From NCBI RefSeq assembly GCF_001273755.1, contig NZ_LGYA01000005.1, positions 227,779-291,778 on the forward strand: 64,000 nucleotides of DNA, in the 5' to 3' direction. Shown here piece after piece: positions 18,072 through 28,041 of the stretch. The DNA comes from Peribacillus butanolivorans (GTDB taxonomy: Bacteria; Bacillota; Bacilli; Bacillales; DSM-1321). Made by a program: the position numbers and the translations under genes. Position 1 is the stretch's first letter, and each line of letters starts with the position of its first letter. The notes beneath the pieces are model-generated. The model was not told the origin of the DNA. It saw only the letters and a program-made list of their open reading frames with translations, and searched no databases.

Positions 18072-18920
18072 ATGAATCGAACTATGATAACAGCGACGAA
18101 TACACTAAACCAACTTCAAAGTAAAATTGATCAAATCAGCAATAATATTGCCAATGTGGATACGACTGCTTACAAAAAGAACCAAACGAGTTTTAATGAC
18201 TTGTTTACGCAAAGTTTTGATAATCAGCCGAGTAAGTCCAAGGAAATTGGAAGGTTGACAACACCTGGTATTCGACAGGGAACAGGTGCTAAGATAAGTC
18301 AATCTCAATTGGTGCTTGCACAGGGGGCTTTAAAGACGACAGACCGTAATCTTGATGTGGCATTCACAAAGGAAGATCTATTCTTTACGGTAAGCGTTCA
18401 GGATGGCAAAGGGGTCAATACAAGGTTAACACGGGATGGTGCTTTTTATTTATCCCCTAGTGCGAAAAATCCAGAACAAATGCTGCTTGTTACCTCTGCT
18501 GGGCATCGAGTCCTTGATGAATATGGGGAGCCGATCCTTATTGAGGGGAGTATTAAAGAAATCACAGTTTCGGAAAAAGGCTTATTGACGGTTGATACGG
18601 AGGAATTTGGCGAGAAGAGTTTTGGGCTCGGCGTTGTCTCGGTAAAAAAACCACAATTCCTTGACCAATTAGGTGGTAATTTACTTGGTCTTCCCGATAA
18701 CATGAGAGGCCTGGGCGTTACGGAAGATGATATAATGACAGCGCTAACAGGAGATTCACGTAGTGAAATAGCTGTTAGCCAAGGCGTCCTAGAGTCCTCG
18801 AATGTCGATCTTTCTAAAGAAATGACGGATTTAATCAATGTTCAGCGTCATTATCAGTTTCAATCTCGTGCCGTAACGATGGCTGATCAAATGAGCGGAT
18901 TAATCAATGGTATCCGTTGA
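18072..18920 (+). CDS. flhP: Flagellar hook-basal body (rod) protein FlhP
   Basis: Second rod-family protein, 282 residues, with N-terminal motif LQSKIDQISNNIANVDTTAYKK and C-terminal motif SNVDLSKEMTDLINVQRHYQFQSRAVTMADQM. AAGGGG stands 7 bases before ATG 18072 but only 1 base before ATG 18066, so the later start is used. It follows flhO by 56 bases and is probably in the same transcript. No obvious terminator follows it. Confidence 0.92.
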   Translation: MNRTMITATNTLNQLQSKIDQISNNIANVDTTAYKKNQTSFNDLFTQSFDNQPSKSKEIGRLTTPGIRQGTGAKISQSQLVLAQGALKTTDRNLDVAFTKEDLFFTVSVQDGKGVNTRLTRDGAFYLSPSAKNPEQMLLVTSAGHRVLDEYGEPILIEGSIKEITVSEKGLLTVDTEEFGEKSFGLGVVSVKKPQFLDQLGGNLLGLPDNMRGLGVTEDDIMTALTGDSRSEIAVSQGVLESSNVDLSKEMTDLINVQRHYQFQSRAVTMADQMSGLINGIR

Positions 18921-19023
18921 TTAATAGGAATACAGAATAAAGAATACCTCGCTGCGAGTTTATAACAAATCGGTTATAATTAATACTTTAACAAAGGTAT
19001 TTGTTGGCGCTTTTCATTTCGAC

Positions 19024-19353
19024 ATGGCTGCCGATAGTATGAGAAGAGAGAAAATCAGTCGGCGAGTTTTCTTAGAAAAAGGAGCTTTTACATCTTATAT
19101 GGAGCAAAAAAGTGTAATGAGACAACAACTTAATGAAGAGGTAATGGAAGTTGAAGCGAAACAGAAACGTAGAATAAGGGTGCGTCTTTTGCCAATTTGG
19201 CTTCGTTTACTCATTGTTATGGGATTAATTTTCTTTGCTGTATTATCTGGGGCGCTTTTAGGTTACAGTGTGATCGGTGGAGGACACGCAACGGATGTTT
19301 TTCAAAAATCAACGTGGACCCATATTATTGATATTGTAAACAAAGACGCATAG
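19024..19353 (+). CDS. EpuA-like small membrane protein (often annotated RNA polymerase subunit beta)
   Basis: Small membrane protein, up to 109 residues, with a basic cytoplasmic N-terminus and one strong membrane helix near the C-terminus (LPIWLRLLIVMGLIFFAVLSGALLGYSVIGGG). It ends in a short tail DVFQKSTWTHIIDIVNKD. This resembles the EpuA family, commonly mislabelled as an RNA polymerase beta subunit; its function is unknown. The start is uncertain: no good ribosome site precedes ATG 19024, and ATG 19099 follows AAAAGGAG at a long spacing. It lies between flhP and fabZ. Confidence 0.6.
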   Translation: MAADSMRREKISRRVFLEKGAFTSYMEQKSVMRQQLNEEVMEVEAKQKRRIRVRLLPIWLRLLIVMGLIFFAVLSGALLGYSVIGGGHATDVFQKSTWTHIIDIVNKDA

Positions 19354-19406
19354 TTCCATATTTTTCGAAGTAGTTGCCGTTGTTATAGAAATATTTATGG
19401 CAACTA

Positions 19407-19438
19407 CGCCTCTGCCTTTAGGGTAGAGGCGGGTTTTC
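19407..19438 (+). terminator. Terminator between the EpuA-like gene and fabZ
   Basis: CGCCTCTGCC and GGGTAGAGGCG form a near-perfect stem with loop TTTA, followed by GGGTTTTCG. Confidence 0.65.
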
Positions 19439-19477
19439 GTTAAGTGTGAAAAAATTAAAGTCATAGGAGGAACAAAT

Positions 19478-19906
19478 ATGTTAGATATTACGCAAATAAA
19501 GGAAATCATTCCTCATCGTTATCCATTTTTATTAGTTGATCGGATTATTGAAATAGATGAAGGAAAAAGAGCTGTAGGGCTGAAAAATGTTACAGCTAAT
19601 GAAGAATTCTTTAATGGGCATTTCCCTGATTATCCTGTTATGCCTGGAGTCTTAATTGTAGAGGCATTAGCACAAGTTGGCGCTGTAGCAGTTTTGAAAC
19701 AAGATGAATATAAAGGACGGCTTGCGTTTTTTGCTGGAATTGATAATTGTCGATTTAAAAAGCAGGTAAAACCAGGTGACCAACTACGCCTTGAAGTTGA
19801 AATAGTGCGTATGAGGGGATCATTGGGTAAAGGGAAAGCGGTGGCAACGGTAGATGGCGAGGTTGCATGTGAAACAGAGATTATGTTTGCCTTCGGAGAC
19901 AAATAA
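19478..19906 (+). CDS. fabZ: 3-hydroxyacyl-[acyl-carrier-protein] dehydratase FabZ
   Basis: Hot-dog-fold dehydratase of type II fatty acid synthesis, converting 3-hydroxyacyl-ACP to trans-2-enoyl-ACP in the cytoplasm. The 142-residue product begins [20 protein letters not shown]. The catalytic pair is His48 in [12 protein letters not shown] and Glu62 in VEALAQ. Start ATG has ATAGGAGG at good spacing. The position after the flagellar pair corresponds to ywpB in B. subtilis. Confidence 0.95.
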   Translation: MLDITQIKEIIPHRYPFLLVDRIIEIDEGKRAVGLKNVTANEEFFNGHFPDYPVMPGVLIVEALAQVGAVAVLKQDEYKGRLAFFAGIDNCRFKKQVKPGDQLRLEVEIVRMRGSLGKGKAVATVDGEVACETEIMFAFGDK

Positions 19907-20044
19907 AAATATACTTGTTCAAGATAAAGTTGGATTAATATAACTTTTTTTATAAAAATGGTTTTGAAAAGCCTTTATAGGTGTATATATAAGAAGCAAA
20001 TGCTTTGAATTCTTTAAGTACAATTTCTTTTTATTCTCCCTTTG

Positions 20045-20077
20045 AATGTCGGACATATATATGTCCGGCATTTTTTA
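20045..20077 (+). terminator. Intrinsic terminator after fabZ
   Basis: AATGTCGGACATA and TATGTCCGGCATT are self-complementary with one G-T pair, followed by six T. Confidence 0.82.
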
Positions 20078-20203
20078 ATGCGAATCATTCGTTATAAATA
20101 TGAGTTCAGCGGACTTCTTTGCTATTTTAAAATAGGACGCAAGTTATTTTCACATTCGGGCAAAATAAGTAAGGAATAAAAGATAGAAGGGAGGTTGCCA
20201 AAA

Positions 20204-20491
20204 ATGATGATGAAAAGAATTTTTGCACTAATTGCGGGATCTTTATTATCTGTGATGTTCCTTGCTGGGTGTGGAACAAATAATAATGATAACAATCCCG
20301 CTCCAGAAGATAATAACATAATTAATGATGATAACAATGGCGTTGATGATAACAATGTGAATGATGATAACAATGTGAATGATGATAATGATAACGATAA
20401 CGATGCAAATGATCTGGATAAAGATGATGATGGAATGATTGAAAATGACGATAATACCAAAGATAACGACGCTGATGACGATAACAAGTAA
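20204..20491 (+). CDS. Asp/Asn-rich putative lipoprotein
   Basis: A 95-residue product with a lipoprotein signal peptide (MMMKRIFALIAGSLLSVMFLAGC) whose lipobox LAGC predicts membrane anchoring at the cysteine. The mature part is almost entirely Asp and Asn (N-x-D-D-N-N blocks) with no fold I recognise. An internal 18-bp repeat, GATGATAACAATGTGAAT, explains part of the composition. GAAGGGAGG lies 9 bases before ATG 20204; TTG 20195 directly abuts it and is not used. It stands alone between terminators. Function unknown; such acidic stretches could bind divalent cations, which is inference. Confidence 0.72.
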   Translation: MMMKRIFALIAGSLLSVMFLAGCGTNNNDNNPAPEDNNIINDDNNGVDDNNVNDDNNVNDDNDNDNDANDLDKDDDGMIENDDNTKDNDADDDNK

Positions 20492-20507
20492 AGTAATTAG
20501 CATTGAT

Positions 20508-20574
20508 TAAAAAGACTGACCTAGTTAAGAAGAGGATTATTATCCTTTTTCGTCTAGGTCAGTCTTTTTTTTGT
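20508..20574 (+). terminator. Long-stem terminator after the Asp/Asn-rich lipoprotein gene
   Basis: AAAAAGACTGACCTAG pairs with CTAGGTCAGTCTTTTTT around a structured loop, with T8 at the end. Lies between this gene and convergent ywpF. Confidence 0.85.
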
Positions 20575-20618
20575 GTGTATTTGGTTTGAGGGGAAATAGG
20601 AATAAAGGGAAGTGTACC

Positions 20619-21053
20619 TTATTTATTCGTGGCTAGTTTAGGCTTAGAGCGGATTTTTTGCTTGAATTCATTTATTAATTCATCTCCGACTAGACCTTTT
20701 AGGACCAAATCTTCAAGAAGAAGTTCTGCATATTTGCTGCGTGTTTTTTGGATGTGTCCAACAAATAATAGGCTATAATGGTTGCCAACTTTTCTTATGG
20801 TACGTAGGACAGTGCTAAATAAAGCTGGTTCATTGTCCTTTTTTGTAATAACGGCTTGGATAAACACCTCTCCGTCTATATTGGGAAGTGAGGATTCAAG
20901 CTCTTTGAAGTGGCTTTCTTCTACAAAGGCTTCGAGTAACCAGGTTCTTGCATCATTTTCTTTATTAATTATAAGACCGTCTGTTAATACAATATCAATT
21001 AAGTGTAATTCCTCAGTAACAATTTGCAACGAAATTAATTTAAACGATTTCAT
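20619..21053 (-). CDS. ywpF: YwpF-like protein
   Basis: A 144-residue soluble protein of unknown function. It begins MKSFKLISLQIVTEELHLID and ends in a basic tail (KQKIRSKPKLATNK). Its size, start and location between fabZ and ssbB match YwpF of B. subtilis. GGAGGAATTAG precedes the ATG on the minus strand. No catalytic motif or membrane segment was seen. Confidence 0.75.
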   Translation of the reverse strand: MKSFKLISLQIVTEELHLIDIVLTDGLIINKENDARTWLLEAFVEESHFKELESSLPNIDGEVFIQAVITKKDNEPALFSTVLRTIRKVGNHYSLLFVGHIQKTRSKYAELLLEDLVLKGLVGDELINEFKQKIRSKPKLATNK

Positions 21054-21438
21054 CTAATTCCTCCGTTTCTTGCCTGTATGAAGAAGGGTGGAAAATACCC
21101 CTCTTAAACCTAGATTTCCGATATTTGATTGGGTTCGTGAAAGTTTAAACCTGTTAATCCTTTTAAAGGTAATTATATCATACTAAAAAACCGTACCTTA
21201 ATGAAATGAAAACCCAACAATTGTCTAAATTATGAACGATACAATAAAAATTTGCAAAAAATTTAAATTTGTATTCTTTTTGTTTTTTACTTACTTTCCA
21301 TTGCAAAAATTGAATTTTAGGTAAATACAAATCAGGTTTTTATCAAGAAAATGGGTGGACACAGATTATTTTGTCGATTTTCCATTTGATGAAAGATTCA
21401 TTATGATAAAAGCATATTAAAGAGAAAGGAGTGAAAAG
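21054..21438. other. Intergenic region between divergent ywpF and ssbB
   Basis: An AT-rich 385-base gap. It should hold both promoters, but I could not fix either with confidence. AAAGGAG at 21425-21430 is the ssbB ribosome site. No small gene or strong hairpin was seen. Confidence 0.6.
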
Positions 21439-21801
21439 ATGATCAACCAAATTACCCTTGTAGGGAGACTGACGAAGGACCCCGAATTAAGATACACACC
21501 GGATGGCAAGGCAGTTTCCAATATTACGTTAGCGGTCAACCGTAACTTTCGTAATACAGTAGGCGATTATGAGGCGGACTTTGTACAGTGTATCATATGG
21601 AAAAAGACAGCTGAAAACACCGCTCAGTATTGCAAAAAAGGGGCCTTAATTGGCATTACCGGCAGAATTCAAACAAGGAGATACGAAAACCAAGAAGGTA
21701 AAAAAGTATATGTTACCGAAGTTGTCGCCGAGAAGGTTCAATTCATAGGATCTAAACAAAATGATGTTAAGCCAAAGGATTTTGAGCATATTGGTTTATA
21801 G
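21439..21801 (+). CDS. ssbB: Single-stranded DNA-binding protein SsbB-type
   Basis: OB-fold single-stranded DNA-binding protein of 120 residues. It shows [26 protein letters not shown], then [49 protein letters not shown]. It lacks the long Gly/Gln-rich linker and the acidic DDDIPF-type tail of the essential SsbA. That fits SsbB (YwpH), which protects incoming DNA during competence in B. subtilis. Start ATG has AAAGGAGTG upstream. Confidence 0.9.
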   Translation: MINQITLVGRLTKDPELRYTPDGKAVSNITLAVNRNFRNTVGDYEADFVQCIIWKKTAENTAQYCKKGALIGITGRIQTRRYENQEGKKVYVTEVVAEKVQFIGSKQNDVKPKDFEHIGL

Positions 21802-21988
21802 TCTAACGTGAATTTCTATTCTTGAACCAGGCGTCTTTTTCATCAACATAAAACAATTTCGTAAAAGTATTACTTCATATAAGACTCGTTTACTCCCATT
21901 ATTTCCCCAAAGCCGATTTGGCTTTTCCCCCGTAAGTATCTCCGATTACCCCCTAAATTGAATCAAGGTACTTGATTCCCTCCTTTTG

Positions 21989-22018
21989 AATGACTGCAAA
22001 ATCGCAGTCATTTTCTTT
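21989..22018 (+). terminator. Terminator between ssbB and the app operon
   Basis: AATGACTGC and GCAGTCATT form a 9-bp stem with loop AAAATC, then TTCTTT. A second small palindrome, AATCAAG-GTA-CTTGATT, lies just upstream. The rest of the 377-base gap is AT-rich leader for appD. Confidence 0.7.
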
Positions 22019-22081
22019 ATGTAATAAATATGTACAACAAAGTGGTAAATGTAAAATAAAATTATTATTCTAAAAAATTAG

Positions 22082-22096
22082 AATTTTAAGAAAATA
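22082..22096 (+). promoter_or_regulatory. Candidate CodY-binding site upstream of the oligopeptide transporter
   Basis: AATTTTAAGAAAATA differs from the CodY consensus AATTTTCWGAAAATT at two positions. It lies 83 bases before the appD start. Peptide-permease operons are known CodY targets in Bacillus, where GTP and branched-chain amino acids signal nutrient excess. Confidence 0.45.
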
Positions 22097-22178
22097 TATT
22101 GTAAATTTTCAATTTAGATGCAATAATAAATCAAATAATATTAAATTGGTAAAATAGTTATATATAGGAAGTGATGTA

Positions 22179-23183
22179 ATGAAGGGACCAATTATTGAAG
22201 TGAACGGACTACGAACGAGTTTTCGTACTGACGATGGGGAAATTCCAGTCGTAAATTCCATTGATTTTCACATCAATCCAGGTGAGGTGCTGGGGATTGT
22301 TGGGGAATCAGGCTGCGGGAAAAGTGTAACTTCTTTGTCCATCATGGGACTAGTTCCCTCTCCGGCTGGTAAGGTAGAAGGAGAGATTCTTTTTAAAGGG
22401 GTTAACATCGCCAATGCCTCTGAAGCGAAAATGCGAAAGATTCGCGGAAATGAAATTGCCATGATTTTTCAGGAACCAATGACAAGCTTGAATCCAGTTT
22501 TTACAATTGGAGAGCAATTGGTGGAGACTCTTCGGATACATAGAAAATGGAATAAAAAGCAGGCCCGTCAAAGAGCCGTGGAAATGTTAAAGCTGGTTGG
22601 GCTTGGACGTGCTGAGGAACTTATCAATGAATATCCCCATCAGCTTTCAGGTGGGATGAGACAGAGGGTCATGATTGCAATGGCAATGATCTGTGAGCCG
22701 AAACTTCTCATAGCAGATGAACCGACAACCGCTTTGGATGTGACGATTCAAGCACAAATTTTAGAGTTAATGAAGAACTTAAATAAAGAGACAGATACAG
22801 CAATCATGATGATTACTCACGATCTTGGCGTTGTGGCGCAAATGTGTGAGCGTGTCATTGTAATGTATGCCGGCAAGGTAATAGAGGAAGGACAAGTGCA
22901 AACGATTTTTCGAAATCCGAAACATCCATATACGGTCGGTTTACTACAATCGATTCCTGATATGCGTCTAAAAAAAGAGCGGCTTTACTCGATTCCAGGT
23001 AATGTTCCAAGGCCAGGAACAAGCAACCAGGGCTGCCAGTTTGCCCCTCGTTGCTCTCATGCTCTGGAGAAATGTCTAAGTGAGACCCCGTCACTTCTGG
23101 AATTCGATAACGGCCAGCAAGTACGCTGCTGGATGTATGAAGATGGGAAAGGAGCAGCATTGCATGACTCAACCATTAGTTAA
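22179..23183 (+). CDS. appD: Oligopeptide ABC transporter ATP-binding protein (AppD/OppD type)
   Basis: One of two ATPases powering peptide import. The 334-residue product has Walker [14 protein letters not shown]-loop [11 protein letters not shown], signature LSGGMRQR, Walker [13 protein letters not shown] and H-loop ITHDLGVV. The C-terminal oligopeptide extension carries the Cys-rich motif [15 protein letters not shown]. Gene order D-F-A-B-C matches the app operon of B. subtilis, which imports oligopeptides, rather than opp (A-B-C-D-F). It overlaps appF by 20 bases. Confidence 0.88.
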   Translation: MKGPIIEVNGLRTSFRTDDGEIPVVNSIDFHINPGEVLGIVGESGCGKSVTSLSIMGLVPSPAGKVEGEILFKGVNIANASEAKMRKIRGNEIAMIFQEPMTSLNPVFTIGEQLVETLRIHRKWNKKQARQRAVEMLKLVGLGRAEELINEYPHQLSGGMRQRVMIAMAMICEPKLLIADEPTTALDVTIQAQILELMKNLNKETDTAIMMITHDLGVVAQMCERVIVMYAGKVIEEGQVQTIFRNPKHPYTVGLLQSIPDMRLKKERLYSIPGNVPRPGTSNQGCQFAPRCSHALEKCLSETPSLLEFDNGQQVRCWMYEDGKGAALHDSTIS

Positions 23184-24132
23184 GGTAGAAAACTTGAAGA
23201 AGCATTTTCCAATCAAAGGAGGTATTCTCGGGAAGACGGTGGGGGAGGTAAAGGCCGTTGATGGTTTGTCATTCTCCATTTATAAAGGAGAAACCTTAGG
23301 TCTTGTTGGTGAAAGCGGTTGCGGAAAGTCAACAACAGGTAGGTTACTGCTTCGATTGCTTGAGCCAAGTGAAGGGAATGTTTATTTTGAGGGAAAAGAC
23401 CTAACGACTTTAACTTCTCGTGAAATGAGAAAGATGCGTCGAGAAATGCAAATGGTTTTTCAGGACCCATTCGCGTCCCTTAATCCCAGGCATACTGTTG
23501 AAAAGATATTGGAAGAGCCCCTTATCGTTCATGGTTTAAAAGATAAAAAGGAACGCCAACACCGGGTGCAGGAGCTCCTAAAGGTTGTTGGTTTAAGCAG
23601 TTACCATGCCAAAAGGTACCCACATCAATTCAGTGGTGGTCAGCGGCAACGTATTGGCATTGCTAGGGCACTTGCAGTTAACCCTAAGCTGATTATCGCT
23701 GATGAGCCCGTATCTGCACTGGATGTGTCGATTCAAGCTCAGGTGTTGAATCTTTTGCAAGATTTGCAGAAGGATTTTGATCTGACTTACTTATTCATTG
23801 CCCACGATCTTGGCGTAGTAAGGCATATCTCTGACCGCGTCGGTGTCATGTATCTTGGTCATATCGTTGAATTGACGGGAAGTGAAGAACTCTACGAAGA
23901 CCCCCTTCATCCATATACGCAGGCTTTATTATCTGCTGTGCCGATTCCAGATGTGGAATATAAGGGAGATAGAGTAATCTTGCAGGGCGATGTTCCAAGC
24001 CCATCTAACCCGCCAAGCGGTTGTCCCTTCCATACGAGATGCCCGCAGGCCATGGTGGAGTGCAAATCAGTAAAACCCGTCTTGCATGAGCATAAACCCG
24101 GTCACTACGTTGCTTGTCATTTATACAATTGA
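23164..24132 (+). CDS. appF: Oligopeptide ABC transporter ATP-binding protein (AppF/OppF type)
   Basis: Second ATPase of the permease, 322 residues, with Walker [13 protein letters not shown], signature [15 protein letters not shown], Walker [13 protein letters not shown] and the C-terminal Cys motif [18 protein letters not shown] 23164 has AAAGGAG nine bases before it, inside the appD end; the longer frame upstream is only overlap with appD. The tight overlap implies coupled translation of the two ATPases. Confidence 0.88.
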   Translation: MTQPLVKVENLKKHFPIKGGILGKTVGEVKAVDGLSFSIYKGETLGLVGESGCGKSTTGRLLLRLLEPSEGNVYFEGKDLTTLTSREMRKMRREMQMVFQDPFASLNPRHTVEKILEEPLIVHGLKDKKERQHRVQELLKVVGLSSYHAKRYPHQFSGGQRQRIGIARALAVNPKLIIADEPVSALDVSIQAQVLNLLQDLQKDFDLTYLFIAHDLGVVRHISDRVGVMYLGHIVELTGSEELYEDPLHPYTQALLSAVPIPDVEYKGDRVILQGDVPSPSNPPSGCPFHTRCPQAMVECKSVKPVLHEHKPGHYVACHLYN

Positions 24133-24176
24133 CACGACGTACACATAAATTCTTAAAAAAATAAAGGGGGAAGAAT

Positions 24177-25793
24177 ATGAAGAAGACATGGGCTTTATTG
24201 TTAACTACTATCCTGGCGCTTTCACTTGCACTTGCAGGATGTTCCTCATCTACAACCAAAGAGAAAGATGAAGATAAAGGGGGATCAAGTGAAGCAAAAG
24301 GAGGCGTATTAATTTATGGTAAAGGCGGCGATGCAGTTTCACTTGATCCCGCTATAGTAACGGATGGTGAATCATTTATCGTCACACAGCAGGTTTTTGA
24401 AACCCTTGTAAAATACGGAGAAGATAATACGGAAATAAAGCCAGGTCTTGCAGAATCATGGGATGTTTCCGATGACGCAAAGACATATACATTCAAATTG
24501 AAAACCGGCATTAAGTTCCATGATGGCTCGGATTTCAATGCGGAAGCAGTTGTTAAAAACTTTCAGCGCTGGGCACAAAGTAAGGATGAAGCTAAATTTG
24601 CATACTATGCCTCTATGTTTGGCGGCTTTGAAGGTGATGAAGGCCATGTTATCAAAGAGGTAAAAGCTATTGATGATAATACAGTGGAATTCACTTTAAA
24701 TCGTCCGCAGGCACCATTCTTGAAAAATATTGCTATGCCTACATTTGCAATAGCAAGTCCAACTGGCTTTGAAAAAGATGCAGACAATTTCGGTAAGAAT
24801 CCTTCTGGAACAGGTCCATTCAAATTTAAATCATGGAAACCAGGCGATACGATTGAAGTGGTGAAAAATGATGACTATTGGCAAGATGGACTGCCAAAGC
24901 TTGATGGAATCACGTTTAAAGTCATTAAAGATAACTCTGCTCGATTAAATGCTGTAATCAAAGGTGAAGTTGATCTAATGGACGGGTTAAACCCAAGTGA
25001 TATTAGCAAAGTAACAGGGGATGACAAACTACAAATATTCGAACGTCCATCCATGAATGTCGGCTACTTTGCATTCAATGTTGAAAAAGCTCCATTCGAC
25101 AAAAAGGAAGTACGCCAAGCCATCTCACACCTAATTAACAAAAAAGAAATCATTGATAACTTTTACGAAGGCACAGCTGAGCCTGCTAAGAATCCAATGC
25201 CTCCATCTGTTTCTGGATACAATGACAACATTGAAGACTATGACTACGATGTAGAAAAAGCTAAGGAATTACTTAAAAAGGCTGGACTTGAAGATGGGTT
25301 CAAAATGGATCTTTGGGCAATGCCGGTACCACGTCCATATATGCCAGATGGTCAAAAAGTAGCTGAAGCCATTCAAGCAAGCTTAAAACAAGTAGGTATC
25401 GAAGCAAATATCGTTTCGTATGAATGGGCTGCATATTTAGAGAAAGTGCAGGCAGGAGAAGCTGAATCCTTCATGCTAGGCTGGACAGGCGATAATGGAG
25501 ATGCAGATAACTTCCTTTACACCTTATTGGATAAAGATAATATCGGATCAAATAACTATGCTCGCTATGCAAACGAAGAGGTTCATGAACTATTGATTGA
25601 AGCTCAATCTACTGCAGAAGAAGCTAAACGTAATGAGTTATATGGAAAAGCGCAGGAAATCATTCATGAAGAAGCGCCATGGGTTCCACTTGTACACTCT
25701 TTACCACAACTTGCTGGAACTAAGACAATAAAAGGATTCGTTCCGCATCCAACCGGTTCTCAATCTCTAGTTAACGTGTCTATAGAGAATTAA
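24177..25793 (+). CDS. appA: Oligopeptide-binding lipoprotein (AppA/OppA type)
   Basis: Extracytoplasmic substrate-binding protein of the transporter, 538 residues, family SBP_bac_5. The signal peptide MKKTWALLLTTILALSLALA is followed by lipobox LAGC, so the protein is lipid-anchored to the outer membrane face. A charged linker leads into the binding domain, with GTGPFKFKSWKPGD typical of the family. The ribosome site is AAAGGGGGAAG. It lies between the ATPase and permease genes. Confidence 0.9.
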   Translation: MKKTWALLLTTILALSLALAGCSSSTTKEKDEDKGGSSEAKGGVLIYGKGGDAVSLDPAIVTDGESFIVTQQVFETLVKYGEDNTEIKPGLAESWDVSDDAKTYTFKLKTGIKFHDGSDFNAEAVVKNFQRWAQSKDEAKFAYYASMFGGFEGDEGHVIKEVKAIDDNTVEFTLNRPQAPFLKNIAMPTFAIASPTGFEKDADNFGKNPSGTGPFKFKSWKPGDTIEVVKNDDYWQDGLPKLDGITFKVIKDNSARLNAVIKGEVDLMDGLNPSDISKVTGDDKLQIFERPSMNVGYFAFNVEKAPFDKKEVRQAISHLINKKEIIDNFYEGTAEPAKNPMPPSVSGYNDNIEDYDYDVEKAKELLKKAGLEDGFKMDLWAMPVPRPYMPDGQKVAEAIQASLKQVGIEANIVSYEWAAYLEKVQAGEAESFMLGWTGDNGDADNFLYTLLDKDNIGSNNYARYANEEVHELLIEAQSTAEEAKRNELYGKAQEIIHEEAPWVPLVHSLPQLAGTKTIKGFVPHPTGSQSLVNVSIEN

Positions 25794-25910
25794 CCGTACG
25801 AATCGGGGAGTATGGATTTATGCATGCTTCCCGGTTTTGTTATGGAATGCATTTCAAAATAATCGAGGGTGAATGTAAAGGACCCTATTGTAAAAAGGCG
25901 GGTGATTGTT

Positions 25911-26915
25911 TTGTTTTCCTATACCGTACGGCGTTTAGGATCCCTCATTCCAGTATTACTTGGAATGGCGTTTATTGTATTTATGATGATTCGTGCGATT
26001 CCAGGAAATCCTGCACAAGTAATTTTAGGACAGCAAGCAACAAAAGAGGCAGTTGCGGCAATGACAAAGGAACTCGGTTTGGATAAACCTTGGTTTATTC
26101 AGTTTTGGGATTATCTATTAGGTCTGTTAACAGGCGATCTTGGTGTTTCCTTAAAAACAAAGAGTCCGGTATCTGAAGAAATTGTGCCTTATCTAATGGC
26201 GACGATTGAGTTAGCCTTGATTGCAATGCTTATAGCTGTAGTCATTGGTGTAAATGCCGGTATTATTTCGGCGTGGTTCCAAAACTCATGGTTTGATTAT
26301 GCAGCAATGGTCATTGCGTTGATTGGTTTGTCTATGCCGATATTCTGGCTTGGACTAATGGAACAATATATCATTTCGATTCAATGGGACTTACTTCCTA
26401 CGACAGGGCGTGACAATATCAGGGATCCTGTTGAGGCAATAACGGGTCTGTATTTATTAGACACCCTCATTTCTGGAAGAGTTGACCAATTTAGCGAAGT
26501 GGTTAAGCATTTAATTTTACCGGGACTCGCGCTTGCTACCATTCCGATGGCGATTATTGCAAGGATGACACGCTCGTCCATGTTAGAGGTAATGAGATCG
26601 GATTTCATCCGTACGGCTCGAGCCAAGGGAATGAGAATGTTTTGGGTTGTTTATAAGCACTCCTTGAAGAATGCTTTAATTCCAGTGGTTACGGTTATCG
26701 GCCTACAGACAGGGTTGCTCTTAGGAGGGGCTATTTTAACGGAAAACATTTTTGGTTGGCCAGGTATCGGTACATACATTTATGATGCAATTCTTTCCCG
26801 GGATTATCCGGTCATTCAGTCCGGAATCCTCATCATCGCCTTTTTGTTTGTCATGATTAACCTAGTTGTGGATTTGTTGTATGCAGCGATTGATCCTAGG
26901 ATTAAGTATAAATAA
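25911..26915 (+). CDS. appB: Oligopeptide ABC transporter permease (AppB/OppB type)
   Basis: First membrane subunit of the permease. From TTG 25911 it has 334 residues (MFSYTVRRLGSLIPVLLGMAF), about six helices, and the EAA loop around RTARAKGMRMFWVVYKHSLKNALIPVVT. The start is a judgement: AAGGCGGGTGA lies about six bases ahead of the TTG, and OppB/DppB proteins commonly begin at this point; GTG 25869 would add 14 residues. It follows appA by 117 bases and precedes appC by 16. Confidence 0.86.
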   Translation: MFSYTVRRLGSLIPVLLGMAFIVFMMIRAIPGNPAQVILGQQATKEAVAAMTKELGLDKPWFIQFWDYLLGLLTGDLGVSLKTKSPVSEEIVPYLMATIELALIAMLIAVVIGVNAGIISAWFQNSWFDYAAMVIALIGLSMPIFWLGLMEQYIISIQWDLLPTTGRDNIRDPVEAITGLYLLDTLISGRVDQFSEVVKHLILPGLALATIPMAIIARMTRSSMLEVMRSDFIRTARAKGMRMFWVVYKHSLKNALIPVVTVIGLQTGLLLGGAILTENIFGWPGIGTYIYDAILSRDYPVIQSGILIIAFLFVMINLVVDLLYAAIDPRIKYK

Positions 26916-26931
26916 ATAGGGAGGGAAGCTC

Positions 26932-27834
26932 ATGCCTGAAATAGCAACGAATACATCGCCAATCCTTAATCCCCAAGAGACAGAGGAAAAAGTCATCTCT
27001 CCCTGGAAGGAAGGGTGGAAAAGCTTTAAGAAAAATAAGATAGCCCTTGTTGGTCTTGGTATTGTTTTATTTTTTGTCTTAATCGCTATTTTCGCACCGA
27101 TTATTGCACCTTATTCATTTGAGGGGCAGAAGCTTAGTGATAAACATCTGTCTCCATCTTCAGAACATTGGTTTGGAACGGATGAATTTGGCCGTGACAT
27201 TTTGAGTAGGGTTATCTATGGCTCGCGCATATCAATAGGAATTGGTTTTTTATCTGTGGCCGGGTCTGTCGTCGTCGGGTCTTTTCTAGGAATTATCGCC
27301 GGGTATTACGGAAAGTGGATAGATACAATCATATCGAGGGTTTTTGACATTATTCTAGCGTTTCCAAGTATATTGCTTGCCATTGCCGTAGTAGCCGTAT
27401 TGGGGCCTTCACTTCGCAATGCACTTATTGCCATTGCCATCGTCAATGTCCCTATATTCGGCAGGCTTTTACGTTCGAGGGTATTAACAGTGAAAGAAGA
27501 GGAATATGTAACAGCTGCCAAGGCAATAGGAATGGGGGATGGCCGAATTCTACTTCATCACGTTCTCCCGAATAGCCTTGCACCGATTATTGTTCAAGGT
27601 ACTTTGGCGATTGCCACTGCCATTATTGAGTGTGCAGCACTCGGGTTCCTTGGTCTCGGTGCACAACCGCCGGCACCAGAGTGGGGAAAAATGCTTGCCG
27701 ATTCGAGGTCATTTATCATTCAGGCACCATGGACGGTGCTGTTTCCTGGTCTTGCGATTATGTTAACTGTCCTCGGCTTTAACCTAATGGGTGATGGACT
27801 GCGTGATGCATTGGATCCGAGAATGAAAAACTAA
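26932..27834 (+). CDS. appC: Oligopeptide ABC transporter permease (AppC/OppC type)
   Basis: Second membrane subunit, 300 residues. It has a soluble N-terminal extension (SPWKEGWKSFKKNKIALVGLG), the OppC_N segment APYSFEGQKLSDKHLSPSSEHWFGTDEFGRDI, and five further helices. The EAA loop is AAKAIGMGDGRILLHHVLPNSLAPIIV. AGGGAGG precedes the ATG. Last gene of the operon; a terminator starts 7 bases after the stop. Confidence 0.9.
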   Translation: MPEIATNTSPILNPQETEEKVISPWKEGWKSFKKNKIALVGLGIVLFFVLIAIFAPIIAPYSFEGQKLSDKHLSPSSEHWFGTDEFGRDILSRVIYGSRISIGIGFLSVAGSVVVGSFLGIIAGYYGKWIDTIISRVFDIILAFPSILLAIAVVAVLGPSLRNALIAIAIVNVPIFGRLLRSRVLTVKEEEYVTAAKAIGMGDGRILLHHVLPNSLAPIIVQGTLAIATAIIECAALGFLGLGAQPPAPEWGKMLADSRSFIIQAPWTVLFPGLAIMLTVLGFNLMGDGLRDALDPRMKN

Positions 27835-27840
27835 ATGTTA

Positions 27841-27877
27841 AAAGATGGTGATTCTTTTACAATCACCATCTTTTTTG
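27841..27877 (+). terminator. Intrinsic terminator after appC
   Basis: AAAGATGGTGATT and AATCACCATCTTT form a 13-bp stem with loop CTTTTAC and trailing T run. Confidence 0.92.
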
Positions 27878-28041
27878 TTTTTCTTACAAATCTATTAAAA
27901 TATGAAAAATAATAACAAAATCCTAGTTATAAATAGGAAAATAGTGACTATTATCTCTTAAAATCACCCCAAAGGTTGTGATACTTTTATACTTAGTAAG
28001 AAAATTCCAAAAATTGATTATTTTAGAGGAGGAAAAGTTCA

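Noticed and set aside
20122..20503. Minus-strand frames rich in Ser/Leu or Ile/Val opposite the Asp/Asn lipoprotein
   Set aside because: Composition mirrors the GAT/AAC codons of the sense gene; no start signals or known motifs.
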